64,000 nucleotides of DNA from Bacteroidales bacterium (GTDB taxonomy: Bacteria; Bacteroidota; Bacteroidia; Bacteroidales; UBA932), in NCBI GenBank assembly GCA_017555965.1, contig JAFZFH010000129.1, positions 19,846-83,845 of the forward strand. Reading direction: 5' to 3'. Below are positions 1-9,298 of this stretch, piece after piece. Made by a program: the position numbers and the translations under genes. The notes beneath the pieces are model-generated. The model was not told where the DNA came from and searched no databases. It saw nothing but the letters and a program-made list of their open reading frames with translations. Numbering within the stretch: position 1 is the first letter of the stretch; every line of letters starts with the position of its first letter.

Positions 1-444
1 GACGGATTCGGATTCGCACCGCTCGAAGACGGAACATGGAAGAAGATCGAGCATACAGGAAACGTAATCATTGAAGACGACGTCGAGATTGGTGCCAACA
101 CATGTATCGACAAGTCGCAGATGGGATCAACAATTGTTAAGAAAGGCACGAAGATTGACAACCTCTGTCAGGTCGCTCATAACGTGGAGGTCGGACCTAA
201 TACGGTAATGGCCGCAATGTCAGGCATCGCCGGCTCATCAAAGGTCGGAGAGCACTGCATAATCGGAGGTCAGGTCGGCATCGCCGGACATCTTACCGTA
301 GCCGACAACACCTCATTCGGAGCGCAGGCCGGACTTATCTCAAATGTGAAGACTCCTGGACAGTCGTTCTTCGGCACTCCAGCCATCCCGTACATGGATT
401 ACATGAGAAGTTACTCGGCGTTCAAGAAAGCAGGCAAAAAGTAG
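1..444 (+). CDS. lpxD: LpxD, UDP-3-O-acylglucosamine N-acyltransferase (3' part)
   Basis: The reading frame is open from base 1, so the N-terminus lies outside the window; 147 residues are visible. It contains the DGFGFAP motif typical of LpxD followed by left-handed beta-helix hexapeptide repeats and a conserved catalytic-type His (QVAHNV). LpxD adds the second 3-hydroxyacyl chain to UDP-acyl-GlcN in the cytoplasm during lipid A synthesis. It is followed by lpxC and lpxA, the usual Bacteroidetes lipid A cluster. The C-terminal helical tail ([14 protein letters not shown]) is short and lysine-rich, as is common for this family. Identification is by recognition of motifs and context. Confidence 0.95.
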   Translation, partial: DGFGFAPLEDGTWKKIEHTGNVIIEDDVEIGANTCIDKSQMGSTIVKKGTKIDNLCQVAHNVEVGPNTVMAAMSGIAGSSKVGEHCIIGGQVGIAGHLTVADNTSFGAQAGLISNVKTPGQSFFGTPAIPYMDYMRSYSAFKKAGKK

Positions 445-463
445 TGATAACGAAAAATTTAAC

Positions 464-471
464 TATCTTTG
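464..471 (+). promoter_or_regulatory. -7 promoter box for lpxC-lpxA
   Basis: TATCTTTG matches the Bacteroidetes -7 consensus TAnnTTTG in the 59-nt gap between lpxD and lpxC, leaving a leader of about 30 nt. No clear -33 TTG box is visible at the usual distance. It suggests lpxC can be transcribed separately from lpxD. Confidence 0.55.
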
Positions 472-503
472 CGCGTTTTTAGGAAAAAGAGAGAAGAAGA
501 GTA

Positions 504-1409
504 ATGCAACTGCAACATACATTGAAGAAAAGCTACTCATTTGAAGGGAAAGGGCTTCACACGGGAAGAGTAGCAAAAATGACGATAAACCCAGCTCCGG
601 CGGATACAGGAATCCGCTTCAGAAGGACAGACATAGGTGAGGATGCTTATGTACCCGCTTTGGCAGAAAACGTATCCAGCACAGCAAGAAGCACGACCAT
701 CTCATGCGGCGACGCATCAGTCATGACAATCGAGCATGTGCTTTCTGCACTTACAGGAATGGGAGTGGACAATGCACTCATCGACATTGACAATGTAGAG
801 GTTCCTATTCTGGACGGAAGTGCGAAGCCTTACATTGACGCGATATGGGCAGAAGGATTTGAGGAGCAGGACAGACCGAGAAAATATATCGAGATATCAG
901 ATACAATCGAGATACGCAATGACAAGAAAGGCTCTGTAGTACGTATCGAACCGGCAGATGAGTTCTCGTACAATGTCCAGATAGACTTCAACTCAAGAGT
1001 TCTCGGAGTACAGAATGCAGGATGGGACAGATCGGTTTCGTTCGTCGAAGAGATCGGAACATGCAGAACATTCGTATTCTTCCATGAACTCGAATTCCTT
1101 TTCAACAACAACCTCGTAAAGGGCGGCGATGTCGACAATGCCATTGTGATCGTCGAGCATCCGGTAACGGACACTCAGGTCGAGAACATGTCAAGACTGT
1201 TCAATGTGCCGGCGCTTAAGGTCCGCGAAGACGGATACCTGAGCAACCTTGTCCTCCGCTTCCCTAACGAGTGTGCCAGACACAAGCTCCTTGACCTGAT
1301 CGGAGACCTCAGACTTTGCGGCGGATTCCTCAAGGCTAAGGTCACAGCAGAAAAGTCCGGACACGGCATCAACACAACAGCAGCAAAAGCAGTCAGAAAC
1401 CTGAAATAA
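504..1409 (+). CDS. lpxC: LpxC, UDP-3-O-acyl-GlcNAc deacetylase (unfused)
   Basis: This 301-residue protein is the zinc deacetylase that commits the cell to lipid A synthesis. The zinc ligands are visible as His78 (IEHVLSAL), His260 and Asp264 (RHKLLDLIGDL), and the general-acid His287 lies in KSGHGIN. The spacing between the first and second zinc motifs is about 22 residues longer than in E. coli LpxC, in the region around residues 195-220. Most Bacteroidetes carry LpxC as an N-terminal domain fused to the dehydratase FabZ (about 460 residues); here the protein stops after the LpxC domain and lpxA follows 8 nt later. It starts at an ATG after an AG-rich stretch (GAGAAGAAGAG). Confidence 0.96.
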   Translation: MQLQHTLKKSYSFEGKGLHTGRVAKMTINPAPADTGIRFRRTDIGEDAYVPALAENVSSTARSTTISCGDASVMTIEHVLSALTGMGVDNALIDIDNVEVPILDGSAKPYIDAIWAEGFEEQDRPRKYIEISDTIEIRNDKKGSVVRIEPADEFSYNVQIDFNSRVLGVQNAGWDRSVSFVEEIGTCRTFVFFHELEFLFNNNLVKGGDVDNAIVIVEHPVTDTQVENMSRLFNVPALKVREDGYLSNLVLRFPNECARHKLLDLIGDLRLCGGFLKAKVTAEKSGHGINTTAAKAVRNLK

Positions 1410-1417
1410 GAAGAAAC

Positions 1418-2230
1418 ATGGCAAATATACATCCACTCGCAACTGTTCATCCGAATGCAAAGCTCGGAGAGAATGTAGAAGTAGGCCCATACGCATATAT
1501 TGAAGAGCACGTGGAGATCGGAGACGGCAGCAAGGTTCTCCCTCACGCTACAATCTTCAATTACGTAAAGATGGGAAAGAACTGTACAGTATTCCCTGGA
1601 GCAGTCATCGGAGCAATACCGCAGGACCTCAAGTTCGACGGCGAGATCACATATGTGGAAATCGGAGACAATGTCAACATCAGAGAGTGCGCTACAATCA
1701 ACCGCGGTACAAAGGCAAGCGGAAGAGGCGTGACAAAGATCGGCAACAATGTGCTTCTGATGTCATACACTCATGTCGCACACGACTGTACTGTAGGTAA
1801 CAACTGCATCCTCGTAAGCTACGTAGGCATTGCAGGTGAGACAGATGTGGATGACTGGGCAACAATCGGCGGAAGTTCGGTTGCGCACCAGTTCTCAAGA
1901 ATCGGAAAGCATGCATTCATCGGAGGCGGCTGCAAGATCAACAAGGACGTACCTCCATACATTCTCTGCGGACGTGACCCTCTCACATATGCAGGAGTGA
2001 ACATCGTAGGACTTCGCAGAAGAGGATTCACATCCGATCAGATCCGCAGCATCAAGGATATGTACGACATCATCTACAACAGCGGAACAAACGTATCTGA
2101 TGCACTTACAAAGATAGAACTCGGATTCCCTGAGTCTGAGGAAAGAAACACAATCATCGAGTTCATCCGCGCATCAAAGCGTGGCATCATCAGGGGCATG
2201 GGCTCAGACTCAAAAGGCAGCATCGACTAA
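1418..2230 (+). CDS. lpxA: LpxA, UDP-GlcNAc O-acyltransferase
   Basis: This 270-residue left-handed beta-helix acyltransferase transfers 3-hydroxyacyl from ACP to UDP-GlcNAc, the first lipid A step. Hexapeptide repeats fill residues 1-190. The catalytic His is His122 in THVAHD, and the family motif GFTSDQI begins the C-terminal helical domain near residue 205. Its length is close to the usual 255-265. It starts 8 nt after lpxC, so the two are very probably co-transcribed. The stop codon is followed almost directly by the next gene. Confidence 0.96.
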   Translation: MANIHPLATVHPNAKLGENVEVGPYAYIEEHVEIGDGSKVLPHATIFNYVKMGKNCTVFPGAVIGAIPQDLKFDGEITYVEIGDNVNIRECATINRGTKASGRGVTKIGNNVLLMSYTHVAHDCTVGNNCILVSYVGIAGETDVDDWATIGGSSVAHQFSRIGKHAFIGGGCKINKDVPPYILCGRDPLTYAGVNIVGLRRRGFTSDQIRSIKDMYDIIYNSGTNVSDALTKIELGFPESEERNTIIEFIRASKRGIIRGMGSDSKGSID

Positions 2231-2231
2231 A

Positions 2232-2915
2232 GTGCCGAAGTTATTTTCAACAGCATATATGCCACCTGTTTCCTATTTTGCCGCAATGGCAGAGGAAATG
2301 GAAGGCTTAGGAAACAGAATAGACGGAGACGGTTCAATCGAACTGTCCCCGTCAGTCGTTTATATCGAAGCCTGCGAAAACTATCAGAAGCAGTCGTACA
2401 GAAACAGATGCCGGTTCTATGCCGGAGACGGCATCCAGTCACTCACCTTCCCTATCATCCACGAAGGAGGCACGCATAAGCAGCCTATATCCGAGATCAG
2501 GATAGACTGGAGCACACCGTGGCTGCAGCAGCACGAAAGAGCAATCATATCAGCCTACAGGACTTCGGCATATTTCGAATACTACCAGGACGAACTATTT
2601 GCGATTCTGGAAAGCCGCCCGGAGAAACTGCTTGACCTGAACATGGCTCTCACACGCTTCTTCATCGAAAAGACCGGACTGTCGGTGGATCTGCGCACCA
2701 CATCAGAGTATTCACGAGAGGTACAGATCACTGACCTTCGTGAAACCATACACCCGAAGCGTCCCAACACCATCCTGAAAGACCTTGAACTGGAGAAGCC
2801 GTATTTCCAGGTCTTTGCCCAGAAACACGGCTTCCACTCAGATCTTTCCATCATGGACCTCCTTTTCAATGAAGGTCCTGACAGTATCTTGTATCTAAAA
2901 TCTATCTGTAGATAA
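2232..2915 (+). CDS. WbqC-like family protein
   Basis: The product resembles the WbqC-like family (LFSTAYMPPVSYFAAM at the start; PISEIRIDWSTPWLQQHERAI near residue 80). Members are found with polysaccharide or lipid glycan gene sets, but their reaction is not established to my knowledge. A GTG at 2232, two nt after the lpxA stop, gives 227 residues and begins at the conserved LFSTAYMPP segment. A longer in-frame GTG at 2181 would overlap lpxA and adds a low-complexity tail not expected in the family. The 3' end overlaps the convergent S41 gene by 14 nt. The lipid A context fits an envelope glycan role. Confidence 0.75.
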   Translation: MPKLFSTAYMPPVSYFAAMAEEMEGLGNRIDGDGSIELSPSVVYIEACENYQKQSYRNRCRFYAGDGIQSLTFPIIHEGGTHKQPISEIRIDWSTPWLQQHERAIISAYRTSAYFEYYQDELFAILESRPEKLLDLNMALTRFFIEKTGLSVDLRTTSEYSREVQITDLRETIHPKRPNTILKDLELEKPYFQVFAQKHGFHSDLSIMDLLFNEGPDSILYLKSICR

Positions 2916-4749
2916 CGTTACCGAAACGTCCGATCTGCGGATTCATCACAGTCGCATCCATCATTTCAGAGCTGTTCTGAATCTGCATGGCCTGAGACTT
3001 CATTCCTGAAACTGACTGGCTCTTGACAGCATAGTCCGGACGATCGATACCGAGAATGTCACAGAAACAGCAATAGAGTGCTATGTTAAAGTCGAAATTG
3101 TCCCAATCACCGAATGCATAAGGGAACAGATTGTCAACATCGTCACGATAGCTGTTATTCTGGTTATTGAGCAGGTTGCCGTTGTCCGGCTCGAAACCAT
3201 CCTTCGGACCATACTCATCCTTGGCATTGAGACCACGATATGTAATAGGAGCGAACTCGAAACGACGGCCGTTATAAAGAGTCTGAGTCACGACCATTCC
3301 CACGTTCTTACCCTCTGACTGGCTGCCGATGAGGTGTACCGGGAAGTCAACACCTTTGAGACCGGCAATCACAAGTTCTGAAGCCGAAGCTGTATTCTCA
3401 GACATGATGACCCAAAGTCTCTTGAGATTCATTGCAGGGGCCTTTCCAAGCACGTCTGATTCCTTCGGACCACTGAGGAACTTCCACTCTTCTCTCCTTC
3501 CGTCATTGAACTCAGCCTTGAAGAAGACCTGATCATCATAATTACGTCCTACGATCGAACTTGAGAGATAGCGGCTCTGCTGAACTTCGCCACCCACATT
3601 GTACCTGAGGTCAAGTACAAGCTCGGTAATGCCTGCATCAATGAACTGCTGGATCTGATACTCAAGAACCTCCTGCGCTGAAGAATCGAAGCTCTCTGAA
3701 GCCATATATCCGATACAGAAAGGAGCGTTATCATCACCTTCCACATCATTGTTGCTGAGGATTGCAGCAAACAGGATCGGATTGTATCCATATGTAGCAG
3801 CCTTGATATTGGCAACCTTATCAAGGACAAGGTCATATCTCTGAGCCGACTCATTAGCCACGTATCTGGCATATAAAAGCGTATATGTTCCTGACGAAGT
3901 ATAGAACAGCTCGTTCATCAATGACTGATAGTTTGACTTTGTGATTCTCGTGCTGCCCACCTGATAGATGGTGTCACCTCTGCGGAGACCTGCCGCCTCT
4001 GCAGGAGAACCAGGATAGACATATCCTACAGTCAGACCTATATAGTTTGTTCCCTCCTCGAAGACTGAAGCGAAAAGAGGTCCGATACCAAGGCCTGACA
4101 CAGACGAGAGTTCACCTGCCTTAGTGGCGATCGTCTTGGTAGAAGACACCTCTGAGATATACGAATAGATATATCGTTCGCCTGCGGAAGAAGAATAGTC
4201 TCTGTAATAACCTCCATCCTCGATATTCTTGTCTCCGAGCTTCGTGAGATGGGTATAAAGGAACTTGTCATATGATATTTCCATATCTATGTCAAGCTTC
4301 TTGTAGTCATCTGCCCACAGATACTCGTCCACAAGACGGCCATGCATGTACTCATTCAGGAATTTTGACATTGCGGAAGAATCATCACCTGCTGCCTGTA
4401 CGAAAGTCGCGACAAGGACAGAATCGCCGCCATTGATCTTCACATAAAGTTCAGCCGAGCGCTCAAGTCCCTGCTCATTACGGGAGAATCTGACTCTCAC
4501 TGTTCCTTTGCCGGAAGCGTCGTTTCCAAGTACCTGAGATATTTCAGCCCATCCGGTTCCTTCGTTAAGGACAATTTCAGCCTCCCAAGGACCATCCGCC
4601 ATAAAGGTCACAGTCACAGTCTCGCCATATCTGGCCACCTGCTTTTCTGCACGCGGATTATTGATTTCAGTGATTCCGCCCATCGGATCCTTGCCACATG
4701 AGGCAAGGATGGTCAGGGCCGAAAGTGCTGCTATTAAAAGTTTCTTCAT
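2902..4749 (-). CDS. S41-family peptidase lipoprotein with PDZ domain
   Basis: This 615-residue predicted lipoprotein has the lipobox LASC at residues 16-19. Residues about 35-120 form an all-beta BACON-like domain, followed by a helical segment, a PDZ-like domain around 210-300 (PGSPAEAAGLRRGDTIY) and a C-terminal-processing-protease domain. The likely catalytic Ser is in TASASEL (near residue 455), with a Lys in SEGKNVG about 25 residues later. The enzyme would act in the periplasm or on the cell surface. It is the last gene of the minus-strand run starting at 16662 and lies 6 nt after its neighbour. The substrate is unknown; proteins of the same operon are candidates only by position. Confidence 0.85.
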   Translation of the reverse strand: MKKLLIAALSALTILASCGKDPMGGITEINNPRAEKQVARYGETVTVTFMADGPWEAEIVLNEGTGWAEISQVLGNDASGKGTVRVRFSRNEQGLERSAELYVKINGGDSVLVATFVQAAGDDSSAMSKFLNEYMHGRLVDEYLWADDYKKLDIDMEISYDKFLYTHLTKLGDKNIEDGGYYRDYSSSAGERYIYSYISEVSSTKTIATKAGELSSVSGLGIGPLFASVFEEGTNYIGLTVGYVYPGSPAEAAGLRRGDTIYQVGSTRITKSNYQSLMNELFYTSSGTYTLLYARYVANESAQRYDLVLDKVANIKAATYGYNPILFAAILSNNDVEGDDNAPFCIGYMASESFDSSAQEVLEYQIQQFIDAGITELVLDLRYNVGGEVQQSRYLSSSIVGRNYDDQVFFKAEFNDGRREEWKFLSGPKESDVLGKAPAMNLKRLWVIMSENTASASELVIAGLKGVDFPVHLIGSQSEGKNVGMVVTQTLYNGRRFEFAPITYRGLNAKDEYGPKDGFEPDNGNLLNNQNNSYRDDVDNLFPYAFGDWDNFDFNIALYCCFCDILGIDRPDYAVKSQSVSGMKSQAMQIQNSSEMMDATVMNPQIGRFGNVIYR

Positions 4750-4755
4750 GACCGA

Positions 4756-7098
4756 TTATTTCTTTGGATTGTATTCGTAGATAGCGTGGAAACCACCCTT
4801 ATTATCCTGCCATACCATATAGATTCTTGAAGTCGAGTTCATATATGTATACTTGACATCATAAATAGACTCTGTATGAACTGTCACATCCATGAACTGC
4901 TCTGTCACGAGCTTGTCGGAATCTGTCCAAGGGTCACCGGTAAAATACTCATAATTACCCTTGAAAAGCCAGTATTTGACACATGTCGAAGGCATCTCCA
5001 CATTCAAGTTGAGAGTATATGAATTGGCAGAACCCGTACAAGTACCGCTGAGCTGAGGCATTCCATACTCATAATCAGCAGAATCACTCAAGATATAATC
5101 TACACTGTTGGTCGGAACGAAATTATATGTGTACATATGCGAGAAATTTCCGTCAGCATCGCTTACGACAGCATAGAACGTATATTCCGCACCAAGAGTA
5201 AGACCAGTAAGGTGAAGCTGGCCGCCGAGCTTCTCGATTTCCACACTTGTTGCATCACCCATCTGTCCAAGAGCAAGGAGTCGTTCAAGAACGTCATCAG
5301 TATAATAGGTATATGATGCCGCAAGATATGTGATCTTCTCGACATTGCCTGTATACTCAAGACCGAGAGTCACATCACCGAGACCATAGCTGATATCAGT
5401 CACTGTTACTGAAAGAGCGTCTGTAAATGTCACATCCTCAACCTCTACCTGCTGCTTGAGGATATTGCCATATTCACCGTTTTCTGATACAGAAACAGCC
5501 ACTACATATACATCGTCATCTGCACTTACAGAGTAATTGCTCACGGTATTGACTGCACTTCCTGAAGAATACTGATCTGTTCCGATGAGATATCTTACAA
5601 GTTCGATATCTGTCTCCGGAATGACTCCTGACCTCACTACAGCAGCATATGTCTTATAGACATTTGAAGCCGGTGTCACCTCTGCAGTGAAACCTGAAGG
5701 CTTTGAATTCTTAGTAACGAACGAAGGAGCTGCAATAGCAGAATTGTAAGATACATCAGGAGTCTTGAATGTATATGTCACGAAATCGTCTGCCTCATAT
5801 GAACCTGACGTCTTCTCGGCAATATACCATACCACATATTCAGTCGCCGGATGGATATTCATATCGACTTCGCCATTCGGGAAAGCATTGGCAGGGCCGT
5901 TATATGAAGTCATGGTATAAGGCTCAATCTCATCCATCTTGAGTGTCTCAAGGAAATTGTCGCGGCCATAGTTATTCCAGTCCGCAAGCTTGAAGAAGCC
6001 TCCGAAGAAAGGTGCCTCCATTTCTGCAGTGAGGTCAGCTGAGTCAAAACGCACGTTTGTGAACTTCCAGTTCGACATGGACTTGACTGAAACATGGCTT
6101 ACATCACCTGACTCATACTTCATCTTGCCCTGAGTAACCTGGTTGGCAGGAAGGTATGGAGCAGCAAAGACCACATAATCCTCTGATTCCGAATATCCTG
6201 AAATCACCTCAGAAAGGTCATACTCCGCAGTACCCTCGAACGGCACGATGCTTCCAACCTCTGAATTCAGCCAGGCAACAGCCTTCTCTACAGTAAAGTC
6301 AGCCTTCTTCCATCCGGCAAGCACATATCCATTGAAATCCTCTCCAGTTTTTTCAGAAAGAGCGACAGAAACCTTTCCGTTCACAAATGAAAGGGCGAAC
6401 ATTGGCTCATACATCACATCAAGAGAAAGGATTGCAGGAGACTGTCCGTTTTCAAATACAGCAAGTACCTTTACTGTTCCCTGAGTCTTATATTCTGTAA
6501 AGCTTTCAGGAGAAGTCACATAGATATAGCTGTCATCCATTGTCGCCTTCCATCCCTCAGGCTTCTCCGTAATGGTATAGGCCTTTACTCCGGACATCTC
6601 GACAGCTACAGATTTCTCCATACCTGTTCTTGAGAACCAGAGAGTATCCGCTGATGCAGTGAAGACAGCATCTCCTACAATGGATATCTTTACCACATTG
6701 CCGTCAGCAAGAGTAAGGATCAGGTAGTCACCCTCCTTCTTCACATCGTTGAAGAAGATTGTTTCAGTATCTGCATTCTGTCCTTCATACTTGATTCCTG
6801 TGTTGACCCATGTAGCACCGCCGTCAACGGAAATCATCCACATATTGTCAGCAGAAATCTTCAAGGCCGGCAGGACTGTCACAGGGACCTTCTTTCCGTC
6901 GATCTGGAGAGGGGTAGGAGTACCGTTGCCGCATACTGCCCAATAATACTCGCCGTCAGATCCCTCGACCACTGTTATCAGTGTCGAGATCTTTGACTTG
7001 ATTTCTTCGATAGCTTCCCAGATCTTTGTATCGTCATAGCATGAATTGAAGACAGAAAGCATGGCTACGAAAGCCAGGATCAAAAAATTCCTTTTCAT
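4756..7098 (-). CDS. Surface lipoprotein, DUF4988-type N-terminus
   Basis: I start this at the ATG at 7098 (780 residues), because the upstream in-frame codon at 7107 is a TTG. The lipobox ends in NSCYDD, followed at once by a short coiled coil (IWEAIEEIKSKI) and a beta segment with SVDGGATWVNTG, which resembles the DUF4988 domain found at the start of PL29-type lyases and many Bacteroidales lipoproteins. The rest is a series of beta-sandwich modules (FN3-like, with motifs such as VVAVSVSENGEYG). I see no catalytic domain. The same SCYDD-xxxW start occurs in the proteins at 13591-16662 and 16809-18962. The role is unknown. Confidence 0.75.
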   Translation of the reverse strand: MKRNFLILAFVAMLSVFNSCYDDTKIWEAIEEIKSKISTLITVVEGSDGEYYWAVCGNGTPTPLQIDGKKVPVTVLPALKISADNMWMISVDGGATWVNTGIKYEGQNADTETIFFNDVKKEGDYLILTLADGNVVKISIVGDAVFTASADTLWFSRTGMEKSVAVEMSGVKAYTITEKPEGWKATMDDSYIYVTSPESFTEYKTQGTVKVLAVFENGQSPAILSLDVMYEPMFALSFVNGKVSVALSEKTGEDFNGYVLAGWKKADFTVEKAVAWLNSEVGSIVPFEGTAEYDLSEVISGYSESEDYVVFAAPYLPANQVTQGKMKYESGDVSHVSVKSMSNWKFTNVRFDSADLTAEMEAPFFGGFFKLADWNNYGRDNFLETLKMDEIEPYTMTSYNGPANAFPNGEVDMNIHPATEYVVWYIAEKTSGSYEADDFVTYTFKTPDVSYNSAIAAPSFVTKNSKPSGFTAEVTPASNVYKTYAAVVRSGVIPETDIELVRYLIGTDQYSSGSAVNTVSNYSVSADDDVYVVAVSVSENGEYGNILKQQVEVEDVTFTDALSVTVTDISYGLGDVTLGLEYTGNVEKITYLAASYTYYTDDVLERLLALGQMGDATSVEIEKLGGQLHLTGLTLGAEYTFYAVVSDADGNFSHMYTYNFVPTNSVDYILSDSADYEYGMPQLSGTCTGSANSYTLNLNVEMPSTCVKYWLFKGNYEYFTGDPWTDSDKLVTEQFMDVTVHTESIYDVKYTYMNSTSRIYMVWQDNKGGFHAIYEYNPKK

Positions 7099-7116
7099 AT
7101 TTGTCAAGTTTATCTT

Positions 7117-9291
7117 TTACTCTGTAGGAGGGGTTCTGAAATCAGAAAGGTCCTTCAACTCTCCCTTATGCCAGATCTTCGCCACCACTGGGCTATACAC
7201 ATCGATTCCGTCATCCTCACCGATCGCAATGGCAGCGATGAGTACAGGCGCTGTCGAAGTCTTGTCCACATTCTCTGTAAACGCAACAGACTCTGCGTTT
7301 GTGCTGAGTCCCAGAGCCATGAGATTATTCTCCCAAAGGGTCATATACGCATTGTAATCACGTCTCGAAGTGTTTACCAAGTCATTAAGGGCACAATCTG
7401 AGAAGAGGGACGGATCTGACGATGTCACGCTGAAGTATTTCATCATCTTTGCATCCTCGTTTGAAACAAAACGTCCGCTGATCTCTCCTGTCTGCTCGTC
7501 ATACACAAGATCCTCGATAGACACAACTGGATTAGGGCCAGGATTAGGGGCTGTTGTAGTAACCTCAGCGAACTTCACCGGACCTACCACACCGTTGATA
7601 TCCTCTACACAGTATGCAATTACATATGTAATTCCGGAGTCATAACCATACATAGAATATCCGTCATAGTTGGACTTCTCTGCCTCCCACATGTTGACTA
7701 CAGGAACATATCCTGCAGGACCCTCCTGGAAAGTGTCATAGAAGAATGTCATCCATTTGTCACGGTCGTTCACATCATTGATATAATGTGGAGGACGGAT
7801 GTAGTTGTCATCCTCTTCAGTGGTAGGATCATCCTCATCATATGGATAAACAAGCTGGAAACGGTAGCATGCCGTAGTCTCATAATCGTATGAGAAGTTA
7901 TACTTGAATCCCCAGCGTGATACATCAGTAAATGTAAGTTCAACATCTGCAACGCAGTCCTCCGGTCTGTCGCGTACCAGTTCCTTAGTAAAGAAAGGCT
8001 CTGAGAAACAAAGCTCTGAGAGTTCTCCGAAGTGGTTCTTCGCTACATAAAGCACTACATATTCAGTATCTGGAGTAAGTTCCACCTGAGACTCTGTAGT
8101 CTTGTAAGCATCTCCTGTAAGCGTACCGAGATCAGGATCGAATGAGAATCTCTGATTTGAGACGCCCCAACCCTCATTTGCAATGCTGAGAGCCTCTGAA
8201 TATTTCTCATCCGCAGAAAGAGTTCTGATAAGATCGGCATTTTCAGCTGTATAGAGACGGAAGAAGCATGACATGCAGCTCTTCTCCATCTCGATATCAA
8301 AGTATGCAAGAGTCGCTCCGATTCTGCTGCCGGCCTTAATCTCAGCAACCGGCGTAAAGTCACCCTCTGGAATTGGCTTAAGAGAGAAATCATACCTCAT
8401 GATTTCAGCAGAAGGCGTTCCGTTCACATCCACTGCTACAGCGATTGCAGTATTATCCCTCATGATGCCATCAGCTGTATCGAAAGTTCTCTTCACATAA
8501 AGATTCTCCTGAAGTGTAGCATCGTAAGCAGATGAAACCGCAGTACGGCAGAAGTCACGCATCATCTTGTCTCCGAAGAGGTCGATATACTCCGACATCT
8601 CCTCTGTCGACCAGATCCAGTGATAGAAGAACTTACAGTCCTCGTTAGGGTGGTATCTTACGATGAATGCCCTGTAGCCTGTCTCAGCTTCGATTCCGAT
8701 CTCCGGATTTCCCACAAGTTCCTTAGCAGGAGTTGTCACGTGAGCAATGCTGAGGGATGCAGGATTGACTCCATCAGGATCATAACAACCGAGAACCATG
8801 ATATAGTACTCACAGTCAGGTACGATCACAGCACTTGTAAAGTCTGCATTTGCCCAATCGAATTCCTTTGCTGAAAAATCATCATAAGTTGAATTGAAAA
8901 CAGCAGCACCTGCAGTAGAAGCATTCTTGATGAGCTGGATGATCTTGTCTTCGCAGTCAGCCTGAGTGCCGTCTACACATCCCTCATTCAAGAGAAGATT
9001 GTAAAGCATCGCCTTAGGATACACCTCGACACGGTAAGACTTTACAGCTTTTCCCGGAACAAGGTTGAAGATAAGGTTGTTTTCCTTCAGGTCTGACACA
9101 TTGATGGACACACCATTGTCAGCAGCCTCAAAGCCCTGCTCCTGAACATTCAACGGAAACTCATAGAATCCGTCATTGCCTGTTGTAGGAGGCTTTGTAC
9201 CGCCTCCGTTCTCACCTCCTTCGTTACCCTCGCAAGAGATGAGCATGACCGCAGATACCGCAGCCAGAATGGTCATTAAAATTCGTTTCAT
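7117..9291 (-). CDS. Lipoprotein of unknown function
   Basis: This 724-residue protein has a signal peptide ending in the lipobox LISC, followed by a Gly/Asn/Glu-rich linker (GNEGGENGGG) that should tether a folded part away from the membrane. The rest looks like repeated beta-sandwich modules with motifs of the kind DTEYVVLYVAKN and YVIAYCVEDINGVVG, similar in style to the FN3-like modules in neighbouring lipoproteins. It contains scattered Cys residues (for example MSCFFR and a GCVDGTQADC pair). I recognise no enzyme. It sits between an Omp28-type lipoprotein and a DUF4988-type lipoprotein in one run of genes with gaps under 20 nt. Confidence 0.7.
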   Translation of the reverse strand: MKRILMTILAAVSAVMLISCEGNEGGENGGGTKPPTTGNDGFYEFPLNVQEQGFEAADNGVSINVSDLKENNLIFNLVPGKAVKSYRVEVYPKAMLYNLLLNEGCVDGTQADCEDKIIQLIKNASTAGAAVFNSTYDDFSAKEFDWANADFTSAVIVPDCEYYIMVLGCYDPDGVNPASLSIAHVTTPAKELVGNPEIGIEAETGYRAFIVRYHPNEDCKFFYHWIWSTEEMSEYIDLFGDKMMRDFCRTAVSSAYDATLQENLYVKRTFDTADGIMRDNTAIAVAVDVNGTPSAEIMRYDFSLKPIPEGDFTPVAEIKAGSRIGATLAYFDIEMEKSCMSCFFRLYTAENADLIRTLSADEKYSEALSIANEGWGVSNQRFSFDPDLGTLTGDAYKTTESQVELTPDTEYVVLYVAKNHFGELSELCFSEPFFTKELVRDRPEDCVADVELTFTDVSRWGFKYNFSYDYETTACYRFQLVYPYDEDDPTTEEDDNYIRPPHYINDVNDRDKWMTFFYDTFQEGPAGYVPVVNMWEAEKSNYDGYSMYGYDSGITYVIAYCVEDINGVVGPVKFAEVTTTAPNPGPNPVVSIEDLVYDEQTGEISGRFVSNEDAKMMKYFSVTSSDPSLFSDCALNDLVNTSRRDYNAYMTLWENNLMALGLSTNAESVAFTENVDKTSTAPVLIAAIAIGEDDGIDVYSPVVAKIWHKGELKDLSDFRTPPTE

Positions 9292-9298
9292 AGTATTA

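Noticed and set aside
2181-2231. Earlier start of the WbqC-like gene inside lpxA
   Set aside because: It would need a GTG start and an overlap with lpxA, and adds a low-complexity N-terminus; the GTG at 2232 begins at the conserved segment.
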